Source of the DNA: Cristatella mucedo | Taxonomy: Eukaryota > Bryozoa > Phylactolaemata > Cristatellidae | Assembly (NCBI GenBank): GCA_009760855.2 | Contig: WPIO01000002.1 | Location: 8,558,501 to 8,572,500, forward strand | Length of the DNA stretch: 14,000 nt | Direction: 5' to 3' | Shown: in pieces, positions 8,823 through 14,000 of the stretch | How the letters are laid out: each line of letters opens with the position of its first letter | How positions within the stretch are numbered: the stretch's first letter is position 1 | Position numbers and translations under genes: made by a program | The notes under the pieces: model-generated | What the model saw: only the letters and a program-made list of their open reading frames with translations | Told to the model about the DNA's origin: nothing | Databases searched by the model: none

Positions 8823-10518
8823 AGTTTCCCCAACCACATCAATGAATTCTTTGGAGAGAATCACACGGTCAAAACCATTTATGCGAACATATGACAAGAT
8901 GCTTGTTGGATGTTAAAAGGTCGCCCTAGTACTTGTATGAGGGCTTTGGACCGGCTGCTTTTTACTGGCCTATCCCCTCATGCTTTGGCTCAGATATTGG
9001 AATGGTGGTTTGACTCAAATCCCAAATAACGACAATCATCTCAAATTCAGAACAAATTTTTTCCGAATAATTATTTGCACAATATAACTATGTCAGTTGT
9101 ATTTCGAACACCACCGAGTGCAATTACAAGGATGGACTTTGCATTGCAAAGTATTACATAGAAATGAATTCACAAAATTTAGGTTTCGTTCTAACTGGCT
9201 TTTGATAGAATCAAAAACGTAAACGGCATTGACTGGCAAAAAATCCTTTCTAAGTATGCCCTTCTGATGCATAAGCTGTAATTGCATGAATGTGCATAGA
9301 CTGCAGTGAGTTCAGGGGGTCGTGACATCATTGTCAGCCCAATTTTGTTTTGACGGTTGTTAGTATTTAGCAAAGGCAATCGTGGCCACAATCAGAATGT
9401 TTGAATAATGAGCCGAATAATGCCGATATGCTGATCTAGGTAGTAGAGGAGTAGTCAGGGACGTTATTCATTAACCACCTTTTTGGATGCTTTCTTAAAT
9501 GCTAATAGCAATAATGCTCAAGGTCACCGCCAGCTGAAGGGAATCCTGAATCATGGCAATGACGCTGGTCAAGCAGGGCATGGATCAGTCCCTGGCCTCA
9601 CTACGTGCTCTCGTGTTGACCAAACTGTTCATGCCTGGCTAACAGACTCATAGATGTCCGTGCAGAATTCAGGCACCAAATAAATTGCATATCACTGCGA
9701 GGGGCTATGAAATCCACTCAGCAGCAGACCTTGGGTCGAGGCCCATGCACAGTAGTACGTTATGGAGATGCACAGTCGAAACGGCAAGTGGCAGGTGTAA
9801 AGAACCTAAAACTTGGCTTGCTGGCTCGGTAAGCTAGGTCAGCCTGACTCTAGTTAGCTGTAGCTGCCGCTGCCGTGGTAGGAGGATTAGCAATATCAGT
9901 ACCAGGTGGATAGGTCAGAAAATCCTAAAACATCTTAGTAAAGTCATTGATACATCACTGCGATATTTCTTGTGTGGGCTTGGTGTGCCAACCACATTAC
10001 CCATCAGTTGGCAGTGGTTCTAGCTGCAGCAGCCTGGTGGGCAGTAACTTAGTAGAGGCTTCCTTCTTTGGAAGGCAGGGGTCAAAGGAGACAAAGGGAG
10101 GGAGGAGCATGTCAATCCGGATAACTTCGTGGCTAGAACTGCCCAAAGCTACCCCAGATGGTAGGAGCATTGCCAAAAAGGATTGAATGACTCGCTGGCC
10201 TTGACAGGACTACCACCATCTGCAAGATATCTAGACCACAAAACAGGATTGCCAGGCAAGTACTGCAGCTGCAGCCCCTTAGCACAAGCATCCTAAGCCA
10301 GCACATAGATCTGGTCCATGATAAGGTACTAAGATGCAGTTCTGGTCCCATCTTGAACTATACAATTCGGTGAGAGAAGCGTACAGATAAAAAAGGATCT
10401 TGGCCTGATCAGCAGCTAATTGGCCTCGTCTTACCAAATGCCACATTTACCCCAACCATTCCATCGTGAAGAAGACCTTAAGCTCCAACAGAAGTGAGTG
10501 AGCAACTTCTGTGATGCA
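8823..10518. other. No recognised gene
   Basis: Nothing with a recognisable domain is present. A perfect 17-base palindrome lies at 9136-9152 (ACTTTGCA-T-TGCAAAGT). Open frames such as 9947-10186 plus and 10133-10351 minus have no family motifs. The part around 9000-9420 is AT-rich. Confidence 0.5.
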
Positions 10519-10705
10519 ATCACGGATGCATTTGTGGATGAGTATGCCTGCATTTCATGTATGCATGTGTGCGCACGAGCAAACACATGCGTGTGTGAGT
10601 GTTTGTGCGTTCAAATGTGAGCAGGAATGCATGGGTACGTGTATGTATGTCTCTGTCTATCTGAGCATGTGTGCCCGTGGATGTGTGCTTGTTTGGTGTG
10701 GATGC
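10519..10705 (+). repeat. Degenerate TG-rich simple sequence
   Basis: The plus strand is rich in TGTG, GCATG and GTATG words without strict periodicity (for example GTGTGTGAGTGTTTGTGCG near 10591). It looks like an old, decayed TG microsatellite. Cys-rich open frames over it (10511-10726, 10627-11004) come from the repeat. Confidence 0.7.
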
Positions 10706-10906
10706 CAGTCAGTGCCCATTCTTTAGAGCGAGCCTGGATGGATTGTCTGCCCCTTCCTTCTGTTGGTAAATGTAATATATGCCGAATTGCAAAAGAAGAT
10801 CATACATCATTATTTCAAGTTGCAACGAAGCTGAGAGGGTACAGGGTGCTGGAAGCCAAGGAAGGATCAAAGAACAAGTATAGAGAGGTTAGAGGCTGTG
10901 AAAAGC

Positions 10907-10908
<2 letters not shown>

Positions 10909-10982
<74 letters not shown>

Positions 10983-10991
10983 CGGAGGGAG
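10909..10991. repeat. (GA)n microsatellite
   Basis: About 70 bases of uninterrupted GA dinucleotides are followed by a short imperfect end (GGGACGGAGGGAGAGAG). Confidence 0.97.
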
Positions 10992-11002
10992 AGAGTGCAT
11001 GT

Positions 11003-11059
11003 GAGTGTGTGCTCGTTGTGTGCGTGCGTTCGTGTGTGTGGGTGCGCGCGCGCGCGCCC

Positions 11060-11090
<31 letters not shown>
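11003..11090. repeat. Alternating TG / GC tract (Z-DNA-prone)
   Basis: Degenerate TG-rich sequence leads to TGTGTGTG, then GC dinucleotides at 11044-11057, CCG, then (TG)n at 11061-11082 and CGCGCATG. Long alternating purine-pyrimidine tracts with a GC core are known to favour left-handed DNA under supercoiling. It directly follows the (GA)n block. Confidence 0.9.
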
Positions 11091-11091
<1 letters not shown>

Positions 11092-11510
11092 TGGCATCGG
11101 GCAAGAAGACTTTAGGTAGTTAAGGCACATCAACAGGCAGCAGCAAGCTGCATGTGTATCTGTTACAGTGCTGTAGTGCTCAAATGTTAACTATATGCCA
11201 ATGTGATCAGCAGGTTGAAGCCGTAGATTGCCATCCATATACTGTAAACCCCCAATTGATCTCACATCAAATGGAAACGAGCTTGAGGCACTTTGATAAA
11301 CTTTTTCCGACACTCGGGATGCTTTAAATTGATTTAAAAAATAATGCAGCATATACGAATCACTGTTGCTATGCATTGGCCTAGGTCTCATCCCAAGGGG
11401 AAGGTGCTCTTAGTCCATGGGTTAGAGTACTGCAGAGGAAGTATGCTGTTGATTGTTCAATCACTGCAAGCAAAAAGAGCAATAAGATTGGTCTACCACT
11501 ACATATTTTT
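11091..11510. other. No recognised gene
   Basis: Unique-looking sequence between two simple-repeat blocks. No domain is seen in the short open frames (11191-11391 minus, 11344-11547 plus). Confidence 0.5.
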
Positions 11511-11563
11511 AAACTATGAATATATTAAATATATATTATTAATTTAAATATTATATATTATAT
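11511..11563. repeat. AT-rich tract
   Basis: The run is nearly all A and T with TATATATTA words, and borders the (TG)n array directly. The TA-to-TG transition suggests a shared origin by slippage. Confidence 0.85.
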
Positions 11564-11575
11564 ATGTGTGTGTAT

Positions 11576-11671
<96 letters not shown>
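11564..11671. repeat. (TG)n microsatellite
   Basis: About 108 bases of TG dinucleotides with few interruptions (TGTATG, TTTG, GAGTGTGAG). The Cys-Val open frame over it is a repeat artefact. Confidence 0.97.
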
Positions 11672-14000
11672 TAGATGCATGCAGCTGTTGAATCAGCGAA
11701 CCATTACTTTAATTTTTGTATTACCTTGCCTGCTTGGCACACTGAAGGCATGCTCCATGCTAAGAAAGGCTCATCGCCGGATGATGTTCTTCCACCCATT
11801 CGTTGACCTGGGCTTTAAGGAGAAAACCACAAAGTGCCGGGTACTTGTGAGAGCTTTTCGACTCCTGCTGAAGCATGTACAAGTGCCAACAAAATGTGTG
11901 TGGGGCACACCCTCTGGAAAGGTTGCCCTGGGCCTAACGATAAGTAGCTGCTTGTGAACCCACTGGCAGTATACGTGGATGACATGCCTGCACCTAATAT
12001 GCAATACAAAAAGAGTGATCTCACCACCATGTAGCATCATCGACTTACCCTGTATGTTCACAAGCCCGCAAAAAATTGCTTCCTGAACCATACATGCTTA
12101 ACACTAGGCGGATATCAAAGCATCACAGAGTTCTTAGTGAGTTGAGCTAGTGACAGCTGAGGCCAGGGGCCAGCAACTGACCCCACCAACATCTAGCAGG
12201 GTCAAAGTCTGCCCTCGTTGGCTTAAACCTGGTCATATCCGTGATTCGATATCATAACATGCCTTGCACACGACCAGTGCACACACACAGTGTCTGGAGA
12301 GAGCTACCAGCTGAGGCATGTCTAGTTGCCAATTACTATCAGATAAGCACAGCAGGTGCCTCACTGCTGATTCCATGTATCGACTTAGAGAGGACATGCA
12401 CCCACAACCATCTGTTAGTACAACTTGTGGTGCAAAAGTGAACGAGGTACATGGTAGTACAGGGTAGCCGATCTGCAAGCTTTTTCCAAATGGTTGCTTT
12501 TCTGATAGCTTTCATGATGGGCAACTTGCTAAACTCCATATATGGTCGGCAGCACCTTACAGCTGTTTCACAAGGAGCAGCTCAGCAGTGTGGCAGCTCC
12601 TTGGTAAAAGGTCAAGGGCAAAGAAAATCCCAGAACTAGCATTCACGTGTTTTAACTGAACTTTGATGCCAGATCTGACCCTCTAAAACACAGAGGGATT
12701 GAAAGGAAGACAAGGAACTAGTTGCCTATGAAGACTAGCTGCTGCAGAAGTCACTAGCTTTGACAGAAGGGCAGCAGCTCATTCCAAGACATCATTGACT
12801 CATCTGTAAACTTTTATCTGCAAGATTCTAAAAATGCCCCAGTTGCCTATCCAAGTAATGTCCCACAGATTTAATAACTTGTTTTAAAAAAAGAATTATC
12901 TGAGTGAGAAATACCAGTGCCGTAGCAGCAGCTGGAACTGGTTGCAAACCATGATACTATTTAATACAGATGTTGCCATCAGCTAATCCACACAGCAGTA
13001 GTCTATATTCAGCTTTCCAACTAAGCCTCTAATAAAATACCTTGGACCAAAGAAATCGAGGCATTGTGGTGCCCTCGGTAGTTGGCTGTGTACTTGGCTA
13101 TTTGCTCCTCTTCTGACTCACTTCAAGTGCATGGCTGCAACTCGACTGACCTTGTCCACTATGTTATGCACAATGCCAGCTGTAACACATGCAAAGAAGC
13201 AATCAACTAGGTGTTAAACCATAGGTATTGGGATGGGGGCCCTTTTAGCTCCAGCCTCCCCTAGGACCGATCTGAAAGAGATGTAAATCGGCTCAGCTGC
13301 CTAGCATGCCAATTCAGCTTTTCAATGATTGGCTGTCCCTATCAATGTCAAGGTAGAGCCCCTCATTGGCTTAGTCCTGGCTGTGCCTATGCAATCACCA
13401 GATTACAATTTGGCAAGCTGGGTAGCCCCATAGGTGTCTATGTACCTATGTAATCCAACAACCGGAGGCTGATTCTCACCGTGCACTCGAGCAATTGCAA
13501 AGGGCACGAGAGGAAATCATAAAAAGCTTTCGCTTGAAGCCCTCCGATCGATAGGGAAATTACACAGGTTTATGATTAATTTATTTCAGGTTAATAGACG
13601 TCGGAACTTATTTTCAAATCCCATAGTCTAACAGTTGCCACCTTTATCACTTGCTGAAATATCTTTTAGAATGCTTTCTCAAAGATGGGTGAATATCAGC
13701 AGCAGTGAGACTGCTGCTATGGCTGGCCATCTTGGGAAGTCTGCAGATTGGCGATCAGCACCTGCCAGAGATTAGCCAGAGGTAATGATAAGAATGCACA
13801 TCAATCTACTTAAGGATGCAGTAGCACCATTCCCGGCTGCCGGCCACAGTATTCATTGGCTTATGAGTCAAATGTGGCATTGTAACAGTGATTGTGCTAA
13901 CCCAATTCACTGCTTGGTCTAGAATCTACACAAACGACAGAATCTATAAAGAGAGAAAAAAGTCGTGCCTATAAGGGCAAGCTGCAGCAGAAAGCTGGAA
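11672..14000. other. No recognised gene (right flank)
   Basis: No host exon, RNA gene or transposon domain was recognised on either strand. Open frames (11568-11957 plus past the repeat, 11771-12091 minus, 12233-12478 minus, 12451-12639 plus) lack motifs and splice-site support that I could see. The base composition is even, with scattered AT-rich spots near 13560-13680. Confidence 0.5.

Noticed and set aside
9136-9152. Perfect 17-base palindrome as an operator or terminator
   Set aside because: A short palindrome is expected occasionally in 14 kb, and there is no adjacent gene to give it a role.
10627-11004. Plus-strand frame ending in Glu-Arg repeats, with minus-strand Ser-Leu and Thr-His counterparts
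   Set aside because: The reading is produced by (GA)n and (TG)n repeats in all frames; the non-repeat part shows no domain.
11568-11957. Plus-strand frame of Cys-Val repeats followed by about 95 residues
   Set aside because: The start lies in the (TG)n array and the remainder has no recognisable motif. A minus-strand frame overlaps it with no better support.

Overview
This window looks like non-coding-rich DNA from an invertebrate animal nuclear genome. There are no bacterial-style gene rows, long introns and intergenic stretches are filled with old non-LTR retrotransposon pieces, and (GA)n, (TG)n and (ATT)n microsatellites are abundant. The one host coding segment is the first coding exon of a rhodopsin-family GPCR. 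Vertebrate, mollusc, lancelet, brachiopod and cnidarian genomes all carry LINEs of this kind, so I cannot name the species. The receptor exon looks most like invertebrate neuropeptide-type receptors, which is an impression of motif style and not a database match.

Layout. 1-858 holds nothing I recognise. 860-945 (minus) is the 3' tail of an L2/CR1-like LINE (or a SINE using that tail). 946-2244 has no recognised gene. 2245-2342 (plus) is a second tail of the same family. 2461-4775 (minus) is a 5'-truncated, decayed LINE copy of about 2.3 kb with linker, reverse transcriptase, C-terminal domain and 3' UTR. 4773-5074 is a compound (GA)n array. 5121-5444 (minus) is the GPCR exon, followed by a good splice donor, with a GC-rich 5' flank upstream. 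5620-7416 has nothing recognised. 7439-8398 (plus) is a mosaic: the C-terminus of a different LINE joined to the last third of an L2-like copy with its (ATT)n tail. 8765-8822 (plus) is a short further LINE scrap. 8830-10510 and 11672-14000 have nothing recognised. 10519-11671 is a cluster of simple repeats: degenerate TG-rich DNA, (GA)n, a GC/TG alternating tract, AT-rich DNA and (TG)n.

How the parts relate. The GPCR exon and the long LINE copy are both on the minus strand, so the LINE and the (TC)n array (sense strand) lie in what should be the receptor's first coding intron. That intron runs out of the window, and I found no TM3-TM7 exon. The LINE copies are all dead by stops, frameshifts, truncation and a damaged catalytic motif. 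Four alignable 3' ends show that one L2-like family seeded all three (ATT)n microsatellites in the window. I see no evidence for a new molecular system; the most interesting points concern repeat structure and a possible LINE-derived splice acceptor next to the receptor exon.
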